A stretch of DNA of 64,000 nt from Flavobacterium sp. (GCF_024642105.1 NZ_JAHEBT010000055.1:290497-354496); one strand, 5' to 3'; counted from the stretch's first letter, positions 1 to 8,864 are shown. Made by a program: numbers and translations. Notes: generated by a model not told the origin, from the letters alone.

Positions 1-901
1 CTAGGTTACCACCATACCATAATAAAGTAGCAATGGTTACAATTCCCATGAACTCACTCATAGGTGAAGCCAAGTTATTTTTGTTACCAATGCTGTTGGA
101 AAGTTGTAGTAATCTATTGATGGAATCGTCAAAACGTTTTTTGAATTGACTCTCGGCATTGTAGCTTTTAACGACTTTCAGTCCGCCTAAACTTTCTTCG
201 ACTAACGAAATAAAATAACCGCTTTCTTGTTGCGCACGTGTTGATTTTGATTTTAAACTTTTTCCGATTTTTGAAATGATAAATCCAGAAACTGGAATAA
301 AAACAAAAACAAATAGCGTTAGATTTACGCTAATATTGAGCATGGCAATTATGGTAAACACAATTGTTAAAGGTTCTTTTACAATGAGTTCTAATATAGA
401 AAAAAAGGAGTTTTGTACCTCATTTACATCCCCAAGCATACGTGCCATGATATCACCTTTTCTTTTTTCAGAATAATAGGAGATAGGCAAGTCGATGATT
501 TTATAATACATCTTTTGTCTTAAATCGCGCAACACCCCATTTTTTAGATGAGTGATATGATAAGAAGCGAGATAATTGAAAAGGTTTTTCAATAAAAAGG
601 TTACAATAACCAAAACGACAGCTAGTAATAAGGCAAACTGAGGTCCTTGCTTTTGGTTCAAATCGGATATAGTGAAGAACAACCAATCTTTTCCGAATTG
701 TCCTATGTCTTGAATTCCTGTATAAGTAGGTTCTGTACTAACAGCAGCACTTTTTTTGAACAACACCTCTAACAACGGAAACATCGTTATCATAGAGAGC
801 GTACTAAATAAAGCATACAAAATGTTATAAATCACATTCCAGATGATATGCGATTTATAAGGTTTGGTATAAGGAATTAATTTGGTTAGATTTTGATCCA
901 T
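1..901 (-). CDS. ABC exporter, transmembrane half (partial, cut by window edge)
   Basis: Reading leftward from the ATG at 901-899, an open frame runs to the window edge, giving about 300 residues of the N-terminal half of an ABC exporter of the MsbA/lipid-A export type. Hydrophobic stretches alternate with charged loops. The segment around residues 110-160 (DLRQKMYYKIIDLPISYYSE, then KRKGDIMARM) matches the first coupling-helix region of exporter transmembrane domains, where the helices contact the ATPase. The nucleotide-binding domain would lie beyond position 1, so substrate and Walker motifs cannot be checked. The start codon directly abuts the TAA of the phosphoglucomutase gene (zero spacing), so the two are probably translationally coupled. 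Fold assignment is firm; substrate (lipid, glycolipid or drug) is unknown. Confidence 0.85.
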   Translation of the reverse strand, partial: MDQNLTKLIPYTKPYKSHIIWNVIYNILYALFSTLSMITMFPLLEVLFKKSAAVSTEPTYTGIQDIGQFGKDWLFFTISDLNQKQGPQFALLLAVVLVIVTFLLKNLFNYLASYHITHLKNGVLRDLRQKMYYKIIDLPISYYSEKRKGDIMARMLGDVNEVQNSFFSILELIVKEPLTIVFTIIAMLNISVNLTLFVFVFIPVSGFIISKIGKSLKSKSTRAQQESGYFISLVEESLGGLKVVKSYNAESQFKKRFDDSINRLLQLSNSIGNKNNLASPMSEFMGIVTIATLLWYGGNL

Positions 902-2632
902 TTAGTTCAAATGCATTGCTGCGATTATATTTTTAATTTTTTGATCTAGTTCAGCTTCTACTGCTTTGAAATTTTCAACTTTATCCAAAGTGGTATTGAC
1001 ACTAAAGTAGAATTTTATTTTTGGTTCTGTTCCACTTGGACGTGCACAAATTTTAGAGCCGTCTTCTAAATAGTAGATTAACACATTCGATTTTGGAATT
1101 GCAATTGGCTCGATTTCGTTAGTGATTCGGTTTAATGAAGTTGAATTTTCATAATCATCGATACCTACTACACGTTGTCCATTGATCTCATCTACAGGAT
1201 TTTCGCGCAAGTCAATCATCATTTGATTGATTTCGGCTAAACCATCAATTCCTTTTTTGGTTAACGAAATCAAATGCTCTTTGTAGCAACCAAAGTCAAC
1301 ATACAAATTCAATAACTCTTGGTATAATGAACTCCCTGAGGCTTTTGCCAAAGCAGCAATTTCGCAAACTAAAAGTGAAGCGCCCACAGCATCTTTATCA
1401 CGAACCGCATCGCCTACCATGAATCCGAAACTTTCTTCTCCACCTCCGATGAATTTTTGGTTTGGAAAATCTTTAATCATTTTGGCAATCCATTTGAAAC
1501 CAGTCAAACCTATTTTGCATTCAATTCCATAAGCGGATGCCAATTCAAGCATCATAGGAGTAGAAACAATAGTCGAACCTACGAATTCAGTTCCAGTAAT
1601 TTTATCGGCACGTTTCCATTGTTCCAATAAAAAGGCTGTCATGATAATCATTGTTTGATTACCATTTAACAATATCATTTTGCCGTCAGTATCTCTAACA
1701 GCTACACCTAATCGATCTGAATCTGGGTCAGTTCCAATTACAATATCTGCCTGAGTAGCCTCTGCTAATTGCATTGCCATTGTCAATGCCTCAGGTTCTT
1801 CTGGGTTGGGAGATTTTACGGTTGGGAAATCGCCATTAGGTTCGGCTTGCTCTTTTACAATATTTACTTGAGTGTATCCCGCTTGCTCTAAAACGGTCGG
1901 AATCGATTTGATCGAAGTACCGTGCAATGACGTGTACACGATTTTTAAGTTTTCTTTGGCAACAGCAGGTGTTGTTTTAAAACTAGCATTTTCAATAGTC
2001 GATTGATGAAAAGCAGCATCGACTTCTTCGCCAATATACTGAATTAAGCTTTGGTTGGCTTCAAATTTAATTTTGTCATAATTCAACGCTTCAATCAACT
2101 GAATAATTTCGCCATCTTGTGGTGGTACTAATTGTCCGCCATCTTGCCAATATACTTTGTATCCGTTGTATTCTGGTGGGTTGTGAGAAGCAGTTAACAC
2201 AATTCCTGCGTGACAATTCAAGTGTTTTACTGTGAATGACAACTCGGGAGTTGTACGCAATTCAGAAAATAGGAAAACTTGAATTCCATTGGCAGAAAAT
2301 ACATCAGCAACTACTTTAGCTAAAGTATCGCTGTTGTGACGGCAATCGTATGCAATCGCCACGCGTAGGTCTTCGCCAGGAAATACTTTTTTCAAATAAT
2401 TAGACAAACCTTGAGTGTTCTTTCCTAAAGTGTATTGGTTAATACGGTTAGTTCCTACACCCATAACACCCCGCATTCCGCCTGTTCCAAATTCTAAATT
2501 CTTATAGAAACTTTCTTCCAACTCCTTTGGAGCTGAGGTCATCATTTCTCGGATTGTGTTTTGAGTTGCTGAGTCAAAATTTGGCGAAAGCCATTCGTTT
2601 ACTTTATCTAAAATAGTTTGTTTAATTTCCAT
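902..2632 (-). CDS. Phosphoglucomutase/phosphomannomutase (alpha-D-phosphohexomutase family)
   Basis: 576-residue cytosolic enzyme that interconverts hexose 1-phosphate and 6-phosphate and supplies sugar nucleotides. All four family signatures are visible: the phosphoserine loop TASHNPP at residues 147-153 (Ser149 carries the phosphate), the magnesium loop DPDSDR at 302-307, the sugar-specificity loop GGGEES at 396-401, and the phosphate-binding loop RPSGTEPK at 531-538. Length fits the Bacteroidota/PGM2-like subgroup. It lies 8 nt after the ORF6N gene and touches the ABC exporter gene, within a minus-strand operon of envelope or glycan genes. Glucose versus mannose preference cannot be decided from sequence. 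Confidence 0.95.
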   Translation of the reverse strand: MEIKQTILDKVNEWLSPNFDSATQNTIREMMTSAPKELEESFYKNLEFGTGGMRGVMGVGTNRINQYTLGKNTQGLSNYLKKVFPGEDLRVAIAYDCRHNSDTLAKVVADVFSANGIQVFLFSELRTTPELSFTVKHLNCHAGIVLTASHNPPEYNGYKVYWQDGGQLVPPQDGEIIQLIEALNYDKIKFEANQSLIQYIGEEVDAAFHQSTIENASFKTTPAVAKENLKIVYTSLHGTSIKSIPTVLEQAGYTQVNIVKEQAEPNGDFPTVKSPNPEEPEALTMAMQLAEATQADIVIGTDPDSDRLGVAVRDTDGKMILLNGNQTMIIMTAFLLEQWKRADKITGTEFVGSTIVSTPMMLELASAYGIECKIGLTGFKWIAKMIKDFPNQKFIGGGEESFGFMVGDAVRDKDAVGASLLVCEIAALAKASGSSLYQELLNLYVDFGCYKEHLISLTKKGIDGLAEINQMMIDLRENPVDEINGQRVVGIDDYENSTSLNRITNEIEPIAIPKSNVLIYYLEDGSKICARPSGTEPKIKFYFSVNTTLDKVENFKAVEAELDQKIKNIIAAMHLN

Positions 2633-2640
2633 TTTGTCTA

Positions 2641-3144
2641 TTATTTGGTATAACCAATCTTTTTTCGTTCTTGTTGCATTTGATTTTGTTGCTTGGAATC
2701 CATCAAATGATTTAATGCTTTATAAATATCAGGGAATTGTTGTTCAATTTCCGTTACTCTTTTTGTTAATTCTTCATACGTTAGTGCGAATTTTCGAAGT
2801 GAAACAAAACTTCGCATGATGGCAATGTTAATCTCAATAGCTCTTTCATTATTCAATACGCTTGAAAGCATAGCGACACCTTGCTCTGTAAAAACGAAGG
2901 GTAAATATTTTGAATGTTGGCCTCTTCCGACTTTTAAGGTCACAATTTGTGACCTTAAAGAAATCCATTCTTCTTCGGTTAATTCAAACATAAAATCCTC
3001 AGGAAATCTATTGCTATTCCTTCGTACCGCTTGTTTTAAAACTTTAGTACTCGTTTCGTACAATTCAGCTAAATCAAAATCAAATAGTACTTTGTGACCT
3101 CTAATTTCGATAATTTTTTGGGTAATGATTTGGGATTTGGGCAT
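2641..3144 (-). CDS. ORF6N domain protein (phage antirepressor-type DNA-binding domain)
   Basis: 167 residues. The ORF6N domain covers roughly residues 8-95: RGHKVLFDFDLAELYETSTK, then RRNSNRFPEDFMFELTEEEW, and LPFVFTEQGVAMLSSVL. The C-terminal third (about 120-160) is charged and helical, probably a coiled coil. ORF6N proteins are related to KilA-N/Ant antirepressors of phages and are common as chromosomal genes in Bacteroidota; their chromosomal function is unknown. It sits 9 nt after the glycosyltransferase gene and 8 nt before phosphoglucomutase, so it is very likely cotranscribed with enzymes unrelated to phage biology. No integrase, attachment site or other phage gene lies nearby. Confidence 0.85.
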   Translation of the reverse strand: MPKSQIITQKIIEIRGHKVLFDFDLAELYETSTKVLKQAVRRNSNRFPEDFMFELTEEEWISLRSQIVTLKVGRGQHSKYLPFVFTEQGVAMLSSVLNNERAIEINIAIMRSFVSLRKFALTYEELTKRVTEIEQQFPDIYKALNHLMDSKQQNQMQQERKKIGYTK

Positions 3145-3153
3145 TGTTTACTC

Positions 3154-4113
3154 TTATAAAAAATTCAGTTCGTTTGCGACTTTATACCGTCCTTCATTGC
3201 TTTTGGTTCGCAAAATAATTTCGCCTAAAAAGCCAGCAAGGAATAATTGTGTACCAATAATCATAGTAGTCAACGCGATATAAAACAGTGGATTTTCAGT
3301 TACCAACATAGGATGAAAACCAGCATACAAACGGTATAATTTGATACCAATGATTAATCCAGTAGACAAAAACCCGATGATGAACATCAATACACCTGCC
3401 GCACCAAAAAAGTGCATGGGGCGTTTTCCGTAGCGAGATAAAAACCAAATCGTAATTAAATCCAAGAATCCATTGATGAATCGGCTCATGCCAAATTTAG
3501 ATTCGCCGTATTTTCTGGCTTGGTGTTGCACTACTTTTTCGCCAATTTTATTGAAGCCTGCATTTTTGGCTAAAACGGGAATATAACGATGCATTTCGCC
3601 CGAAACTTCTACATTTTTCACCACTACGTTTTTGTAGGCTTTCAATCCACAATTGAAATCATTCAAATACACGCCTGATGTTTTTCGAGCGGCCCAGTTG
3701 AATAATTTGGAAGGTAAATTTTTAGCCATTACCGAATCGTAGCGCTTCTTTTTCCAACCTGAAACCAAATCAAAATTACCATTGGTAATCATATCATACA
3801 ATCCTGGAATTTCTTCTGGGCTGTCTTGTAAATCAGCATCCATAGTAATGATGACATCGCCTTGGGCTTTGGCAAAACCAGCATGCAAGGCTTGTGATTT
3901 ACCGAAGTTTTTCATAAAACGAATGCCTTTCACATGTCGATTTTCGTGAGCAAATTGTTCAATACACTGCCAAGAATTATCAGTACTACCATCGTCTAGA
4001 AAGATAATTTCGTAGGTGTAATTGTGCGTTTGCATCACTTTGATAATCCAAGTGTACAATTCGTTCAGTGATTCCTCTTCGTTCAGAAGCGGGATAAGTA
4101 TGGATAGATTCAT
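3154..4113 (-). CDS. Glycosyltransferase family 2, polyprenyl-phosphate sugar transferase type (GtrB/DPM1-like)
   Basis: 319 residues. A GT-A catalytic domain (about 1-215) carries DDGSTDNSW at 40-48 and the nucleotide/metal-binding DADLQDSPEE from 92. Two membrane helices follow (about 235-258 and 275-300). This is the architecture of GtrB/ArnC/DPM1-like enzymes that move a sugar from a nucleotide donor to undecaprenyl phosphate on the cytoplasmic face. It starts 6 nt after the DUF4199 gene and is followed within 9 nt by ORF6N. The neighbouring phosphohexomutase and ABC exporter suggest a role in envelope glycan or glycolipid assembly. The sugar is not identifiable. Confidence 0.92.
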   Translation of the reverse strand: MNLSILIPLLNEEESLNELYTWIIKVMQTHNYTYEIIFLDDGSTDNSWQCIEQFAHENRHVKGIRFMKNFGKSQALHAGFAKAQGDVIITMDADLQDSPEEIPGLYDMITNGNFDLVSGWKKKRYDSVMAKNLPSKLFNWAARKTSGVYLNDFNCGLKAYKNVVVKNVEVSGEMHRYIPVLAKNAGFNKIGEKVVQHQARKYGESKFGMSRFINGFLDLITIWFLSRYGKRPMHFFGAAGVLMFIIGFLSTGLIIGIKLYRLYAGFHPMLVTENPLFYIALTTMIIGTQLFLAGFLGEIILRTKSNEGRYKVANELNFL

Positions 4114-4119
4114 TTAAAA

Positions 4120-4647
4120 TTATTCTTGAGTTTTGCTTTTGAAAAAAGCTGCCATTATTAAACCTAATATTGAATAGAATACAATTACAAAAGCAGACCC
4201 TTTTAAAATTTCAATAGTAGAATAAGGATTGTTTTCTTTCATTTTAGCAATCATTTCATTAATTGTTGAGGCAGGGGTGTTGTATTTTTGCATTGTTTCT
4301 ACAACACTTTTAATAGTTAATTCTTTAACGGTATCAGAGGCAGAAGGGTCTATAACATTGAATAATAAAATATTGAAAATAGCGCCAATTAGCACTCCTA
4401 TTACAGCAAAAATAAAATACGTTGTGAAGGCTTCTTTGAAAGTAAAAACACCGTTTAAAGCTTTTTTTGTTTTGGAAAGTAAAATGATTGAAAAAACAAT
4501 ATAAAATAAAACACTTAGTATTCCTAACCACCAAGAGGTGAATAAATTAATATTGATTGCATAGATTGAGGCAGTCGTTAAAGAAGAAATTAGTCCAATG
4601 ATTATTCCATAAGTTACTCCATTTCTTTTAATAATTTCGTTTATCAT
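4120..4647 (-). CDS. DUF4199 family integral membrane protein
   Basis: 175 residues with four predicted membrane segments (about 12-31, 39-58, 73-97 and 150-169). The spacing and the FTFKEAFTTYFIF stretch between helices 2 and 3 match DUF4199, a family of unknown function frequent in Bacteroidota, often beside GT2 glycosyltransferases as here. First gene of the five-gene minus-strand operon, with a -7 box about 30 nt upstream at 4674-4681. Function not assigned. Confidence 0.8.
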   Translation of the reverse strand: MINEIIKRNGVTYGIIIGLISSLTTASIYAININLFTSWWLGILSVLFYIVFSIILLSKTKKALNGVFTFKEAFTTYFIFAVIGVLIGAIFNILLFNVIDPSASDTVKELTIKSVVETMQKYNTPASTINEMIAKMKENNPYSTIEILKGSAFVIVFYSILGLIMAAFFKSKTQE

Positions 4648-4673
4648 GATATAGAAGTTTTAAAATTAATCTA

Positions 4674-4681
4674 CAAATATA
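4674..4681 (-). promoter_or_regulatory. -7 box TATATTTG upstream of the DUF4199 operon
   Basis: On the minus strand this reads TATATTTG, matching the Bacteroidota -7 consensus TAnnTTTG. It is 26 nt upstream of the DUF4199 start codon. No clear TTTG -33 box is visible. Confidence 0.5.
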
Positions 4682-4748
4682 GCAATTCCCAATTTATTTG
4701 CTGCTAAAAATCGCGATTTAGCGATGGATAAAAAAAGTCATTCAAAGA

Positions 4749-4778
4749 TTTGTTTATTGAAAAATAAGTGTAAATTTG
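4749..4778 (+). promoter_or_regulatory. Bacteroidota promoter for bL31-B
   Basis: TTTG at 4749-4752, an 18-nt spacer, then TAAATTTG at 4771-4778: an exact fit to the -33/-7 consensus. It leaves a leader of roughly 110 nt before the bL31 start, long enough for translational control, although no specific structure is recognised. Confidence 0.75.
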
Positions 4779-4891
4779 CAAACTCAAAATAATAATGTAA
4801 AAACAAAAAGTTATAATTGGTTTATACCTTTTCTGTTAGAAGAAAAGCTTCAAAGCACGATTATAATTGAAACTAATAAAAAAGAATTACG

Positions 4892-5143
4892 ATGAAAAAA
4901 GGTGTACACCCAGAAAATTACAGATTAGTTGCTTTTAAAGACATGTCAAATGACGACGTTTTTATTACTAAATCTACTGCAGAAACTAAAGAAACTATCA
5001 CTGTTGATGGTGTAGAATATCCAGTTGTAAAAATGGAGATTTCTAGAACATCTCACCCTTTTTACACAGGTAAATCTAAATTGATTGATACTGCAGGACG
5101 TATCGATAAATTCAAAACTAAATACGCGAAACACGTTAAATAA
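4892..5143 (+). CDS. rpmE2: 50S ribosomal protein L31 type B (bL31-B)
   Basis: 83 residues beginning [17 protein letters not shown] and containing [11 protein letters not shown], the hallmark of L31. It lacks the CxxC zinc-binding cysteines of type A and has the longer type B length. Type B paralogues are known to replace zinc-containing L31 under zinc limitation in some bacteria; here it may be the only L31. Monocistronic: own promoter upstream and a strong terminator 27 nt after the stop. Confidence 0.96.
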   Translation: MKKGVHPENYRLVAFKDMSNDDVFITKSTAETKETITVDGVEYPVVKMEISRTSHPFYTGKSKLIDTAGRIDKFKTKYAKHVK

Positions 5144-5169
5144 TTTTAATTTGTTTCTTATTTATACCA

Positions 5170-5196
5170 AGCCTCACAATTAGTGAGGCTTTTTTT
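5170..5196 (+). terminator. Intrinsic terminator after bL31-B
   Basis: Eight-bp stem AGCCTCAC (5170-5177) with GTGAGGCT (5183-5190), 5-nt loop, followed by a run of T. Confidence 0.9.
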
Positions 5197-5238
5197 ATGA
5201 AAAAAACTTATTGTTCTCGAGCACATTTTTTTTACTTT

Positions 5239-5268
5239 TTTGAACATCTAAAATTAGTTGTAAATTTG
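5239..5268 (+). promoter_or_regulatory. Bacteroidota promoter for the GlmU-like gene
   Basis: TTTG at 5239-5242, exactly 18 nt, then TAAATTTG at 5261-5268. The start codon is 44 nt downstream. Confidence 0.8.
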
Positions 5269-5312
5269 GCTGTGGGTTTACCAAAACCATAATTTCTTAA
5301 AAAGAAACCGCT

Positions 5313-6488
5313 ATGAATTATATCCTTTTTGACGGTCCTGCTCGAAATGCGCTTTTGCCATTTACATTCACGCGCCCAGTGGCCGATATTTTAATTGGAA
5401 TTTTGACAATCCGTCAAAAATGGGAGGCCTATTTAGGTTCTACAACAACAACTTTGACAGAAGAATACCTTTCGGAAAAATATCCAATGGTCGAAATGGA
5501 GTGTAATGTAATGATTAACGCTTCTTTTTTGCCTAATCCCACTTTGGTTGAAATGATTCGGAATTTAGAATCGAATCAAGCTATTTTTAAAGGAGAGGAA
5601 GTGATCGCTTTCTTTACCAATGAAGAGCAGGAAGAAGTCAATTTTGATACGTATGAAATACTAGAATATACCAATGAGTGTTTAACGGTTGAGCATACTT
5701 GGGATATTTTTTCTAAAAATGGGGAGGCACTTCGTGCTGATTTTGAGTTGGTAACTCAGGAAAGAAAATCACAAGCCATTCCAAAATCAGTAAATGTAAT
5801 TGCACCCGAAAATATTTTTATTGAAGAAGGAGCAAAATTAGAGTTTGTGACTTTAAATGCTGCTACAGGGCCCATTTATATCGGAAAAAATGCTGAAATT
5901 ATGGAAGGTTCTGTGATTCGAGGTCCATTTGCTTTGTGCGAAGGGGGTACAGTAAAGATGGCAGCTAAGATATATGGAGCGACTACTGTTGGTCCTTTTT
6001 CTCGAGTAGGGGGAGAGATCAATAATTCCGTTTTATTTGCGTATTCTAACAAAGGACATGACGGATTTTTAGGGAATTCCGTTTTAGGAGAATGGTGTAA
6101 TATTGGCGCAGACAGTAACAATTCCAATCTTAAAAATAATTACGAAGAAGTGAGGTTGTGGAGTTATGAAACCGAAGGCTTTGCTAAAACAGGCTTGCAA
6201 TTTTGTGGTTTGATGATGGGGGATCATAGTAAGTGCGGTATTAATACCATGTTCAATACAGGAACAGTGGTGGGGGTGAGTTCCAATATTTTTGGTAGTG
6301 GTTTTCCTCGCAATTTTGTGCCGAGTTTCTCTTGGGGTGGTGCCGCTGGATTTACAACTTATACAACGAGTAAAGCCTTTGCTACGGCTAAGTTAGTCAT
6401 GAGTCGCAGGAATGTTGATTTTGACGAAAAAGAACGAGCCATTTTAGAACACGTTTTTGAAGAAACTAAAAAGTGGAGAAAAGAATAA
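5313..6488 (+). CDS. GlmU-like protein: putative sugar nucleotidyltransferase with left-handed beta-helix
   Basis: 391 residues. The N-terminus (MNYILFDGPARNALLPFTFT, then RPVADILIG) is typical of the Bacteroidota GlmU family, where the nucleotidyltransferase-like domain is diverged and lacks an obvious GxGTRM pyrophosphorylase loop. From about residue 178 to 330 there are hexapeptide repeats (IYIGKNAEI, MEGSVIRGP, ATTVGPFSRVGG), predicting a left-handed beta-helix as in GlmU and related acyl/nucleotidyl transferases. It is probably involved in sugar-nucleotide metabolism; substrate and catalytic competence of the N-domain are uncertain. Own promoter, and followed by a palindromic repeat instead of a clear terminator. 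Confidence 0.8.
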   Translation: MNYILFDGPARNALLPFTFTRPVADILIGILTIRQKWEAYLGSTTTTLTEEYLSEKYPMVEMECNVMINASFLPNPTLVEMIRNLESNQAIFKGEEVIAFFTNEEQEEVNFDTYEILEYTNECLTVEHTWDIFSKNGEALRADFELVTQERKSQAIPKSVNVIAPENIFIEEGAKLEFVTLNAATGPIYIGKNAEIMEGSVIRGPFALCEGGTVKMAAKIYGATTVGPFSRVGGEINNSVLFAYSNKGHDGFLGNSVLGEWCNIGADSNNSNLKNNYEEVRLWSYETEGFAKTGLQFCGLMMGDHSKCGINTMFNTGTVVGVSSNIFGSGFPRNFVPSFSWGGAAGFTTYTTSKAFATAKLVMSRRNVDFDEKERAILEHVFEETKKWRKE

Positions 6489-6496
6489 CGCACTAG

Positions 6497-6609
6497 TTTT
6501 GTCATGCTGAACTTGTTTATTTCGTCTATTCGCTATCGCTCGAGTCAGCATCTTTTTTCATAATTTTTAATTATTTTTTAGATTCCGAAATAAATTCGGA
6601 ATGACAAAA
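6497..6609. repeat. Nested palindromic intergenic repeat (REP-like)
   Basis: Outer arms TTTTGTCAT (6497-6505) and ATGACAAAA (6601-6609) are perfect inverted repeats. Inside, ATGCTGA (6504-6510) pairs with TCAGCAT (6545-6551), and ATTCCGAA/TTCGGAAT forms a second palindrome near 6582-6602. The segment 6503-6546 recurs in inverted orientation at about 12421-12464 beside the GIY-YIG gene, so this belongs to the same dispersed repeat family. It may also help end transcription of the convergent flanking genes. Confidence 0.75.
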
Positions 6610-6636
6610 TCTATGATTATTAAAAACTTTTTATGG

Positions 6637-8019
6637 TTACTTTACTCTAATAAAATGATCTTTTAATTTGATTTCTTTCATTCGTTTGTCGTTTGGATTT
6701 CTTCTGTACAATAGAATTTCATTTTCTTTACATCCAGAAATCAAACTGAGTTTTGTGATTATAGCGTTTAAGGTGTTTTCTCTTCGTTTGGTTGTGCTAG
6801 TATAATTTTCGGTCAATTCTTCTTGTTCAAAAAGATTGTTTAATGAGTTAAGTGCGATATAATTCGATTGATTTTGTATTAAATATGAAATGATTTTCAG
6901 TTCATTATTATCAAATGAATCAATTACTTTTCCTTTGAATAGTAATTGTTTAGTAGTGTTATCATAAATTAAACTATGATATTCGAAAATTATGTTTTTT
7001 ATTTTGAATTTGTATACTATTATAAAAAGTAATATTGCAATTATTCCTATTCCAAGTATAATAAGTGAATTGGTATATTGATTCTTGATAAAAGTTTCAG
7101 ATTGAATAGGATTGTTAATAATACTCTTTAATTTTAATCGGATAATTTTAGTTTCTGCAGAAGTACTTAAGAAATGAAGTACAACCAATTCTTGTGATAG
7201 TTCGTCAAAATAAAATGATTTCACATTCATAACGGAAGGCAAAATATATTTATTAATAGTATTAGTGGCAAGATCAATTTCCAATAGTTTATTATCTGCA
7301 CCTCGACTAAGCATATACATCTTTGACCCATTTTGAAAATTGAAATAATTTTCAATTGAGTTGTATTTGGTATTGTATATTCCTTCTTTACTCCATTCCA
7401 TAGTTTTAAGGTCCAATTTCCAAACTATATTATCGGTAGGGATTTGTCCAAAATAAAAATCTGCAGGGTTTTCGCATAATCCACCAAAAATATATAGGTT
7501 GTTTCCAATTAAAATCCGATTTGCATCACGTCTTAAAGATGGAAATTCACTCCCGAAAGTTTGAACAGCCATCCATTCTCTTGATTTGAAAATGTATTTC
7601 GTGAGTATATTTTTAAATGTAAATAACCCGTAACCGCCAAAATAATAAATTTCATCTTGGTATACGAAAGAGGTTGCGCCAAACTGATTTTGATGTAAAA
7701 AAGAATTATCAATTCGTATGATTGAATCATTACGCCATTCTAATACAGGGCCGCAACCATTATGTACAAAATAATTCTTACCTTTTATATAAAACGTATT
7801 GTAGCGTGAAATTAATTCAGGATACTTAGTGTGTTTTAGTATTTTGAATTTATTGGGAGTATTTACATAGTATAAAGAATCTTGGTCTATTACTATGGCA
7901 TTTTTGGTTTTGGCATCTTGAAAAAGAAAAGTTTCACCTTTATATTTGTCAATTTGTGCATTTCCATTAATTGCGACATGTAAAAAAAGAATACAGAGAG
8001 TAGATAAGACCCGATTCAT
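6637..8019 (-). CDS. Membrane-anchored Kelch-type beta-propeller protein with possible cytoplasmic winged helix
   Basis: 460 residues. Signal peptide about 1-21, a beta-propeller-like exported region (about 25-300) with FGGYGLF and IFGGLC Kelch-type motifs, a single membrane helix (about 317-337), and a cytoplasmic tail of about 120 residues. The tail (about 365-455: FDNNELKIISYLIQ, TSTTKRRENTLNAIITKL, then LYRRNPNDKR) looks like an OmpR/ToxR-type winged helix, with a recognition-helix-like segment around 405-425. The layout suggests a one-component membrane sensor-regulator, but this is inference; the tail could also be a structural domain. It is followed upstream on the same strand by a two-helix membrane protein (8070-8480), 50 nt away. 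Confidence 0.65.
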   Translation of the reverse strand: MNRVLSTLCILFLHVAINGNAQIDKYKGETFLFQDAKTKNAIVIDQDSLYYVNTPNKFKILKHTKYPELISRYNTFYIKGKNYFVHNGCGPVLEWRNDSIIRIDNSFLHQNQFGATSFVYQDEIYYFGGYGLFTFKNILTKYIFKSREWMAVQTFGSEFPSLRRDANRILIGNNLYIFGGLCENPADFYFGQIPTDNIVWKLDLKTMEWSKEGIYNTKYNSIENYFNFQNGSKMYMLSRGADNKLLEIDLATNTINKYILPSVMNVKSFYFDELSQELVVLHFLSTSAETKIIRLKLKSIINNPIQSETFIKNQYTNSLIILGIGIIAILLFIIVYKFKIKNIIFEYHSLIYDNTTKQLLFKGKVIDSFDNNELKIISYLIQNQSNYIALNSLNNLFEQEELTENYTSTTKRRENTLNAIITKLSLISGCKENEILLYRRNPNDKRMKEIKLKDHFIRVK

Positions 8020-8069
8020 ATGTTGTAGTGTTTCGAAAATTTTCTCTAAAGTACTATTTTATTTACAAA

Positions 8070-8480
8070 TTACAAAATAGTTTCTCTTTTCAATTTTAAT
8101 TCATTTCGTACTTCATTGATCAGTGTTATGAACTCGTATTTCAATTTTTTAGGAATGCGTTTTTCGATGATGGTATTATTTTTCAAAATAATTTGTAGTC
8201 GGTAGGTTTTAAAATCGAGGGTATTCATTACTACAAAATTGATACTGAAAATTAGAACAGATAAAATAGACAACTCTACGTTGAGGTATTGCAAACAAAA
8301 CAGCGTGAAAATAAAGTACCCAATCAAAAAGCTTTTGAGTGCAAACTGCCGTTGCTGAATACTGATGTGAATTTTAGCCACATCAGTAAATGGAATTTGT
8401 TCTTTATTTTTTGATTTTGGATTCAAAACAATACCGTTTTTAACGATACTAATAAAAGTTTTGGTTTCTTTTGAAATCAT
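8070..8480 (-). CDS. Small two-helix membrane protein of unknown function
   Basis: 136 residues. A short N-terminal cytoplasmic part is followed by a helical hairpin in the membrane (about 48-65 and 70-87) and a basic, helical C-terminus (about 108-136, KKLKYEFITLINEVRNELKL). The shape resembles small PH-like membrane proteins but no family is recognised. It lies 50 nt upstream of the Kelch/winged-helix gene on the same strand and may be cotranscribed with it. Confidence 0.6.
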   Translation of the reverse strand: MISKETKTFISIVKNGIVLNPKSKNKEQIPFTDVAKIHISIQQRQFALKSFLIGYFIFTLFCLQYLNVELSILSVLIFSINFVVMNTLDFKTYRLQIILKNNTIIEKRIPKKLKYEFITLINEVRNELKLKRETIL

Positions 8481-8864
8481 ATTCTGTGGGGTTTGTATCG
8501 GTGGTATTTTTAAATCAATTGCACTATTGGTTTAGCTATTGTAAATTTCCGAATTAGTACCTGTCCTTCCTGAAATAATGTACGAAACAATATTTTCTAC
8601 TATTTTTATATTTTTAATCAACTGATAATCAAATAGTTTTTAAATATGGCTTTTCTTTCTTTTAGTCGGTTTGAGTGTCTGTATTTGTAATTTTATAGAC
8701 ATTTTTTCTGTTTTTATGAGGCTTTGATAGTCAGGTTAGCGGCAAAAGAAAAATAAAAACTTTACCCAATACATTGTAAACAACGAGGGATTTGAATTAT
8801 ATTTGCGCCTTCAAAAACGGGAGGTTGAATGATCGCTTTTCCCAACAAATAAATCCACTACGCA
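8481..8864. other. Intergenic region between divergent genes
   Basis: 384 nt of AT-rich sequence without a convincing open frame, RNA gene or long repeat. The only signal seen is the -7 box upstream of the ABC-F gene at 8798-8805. It must also hold the minus-strand promoter for 8070-8480, which I could not place. Confidence 0.5.
8798..8805 (+). promoter_or_regulatory. -7 box TATATTTG upstream of the ABC-F gene
   Basis: TATATTTG lies 59 nt upstream of the ABC-F start. A TTG at 8774-8776 is 21 nt away, slightly beyond the optimal spacer. Confidence 0.5.
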
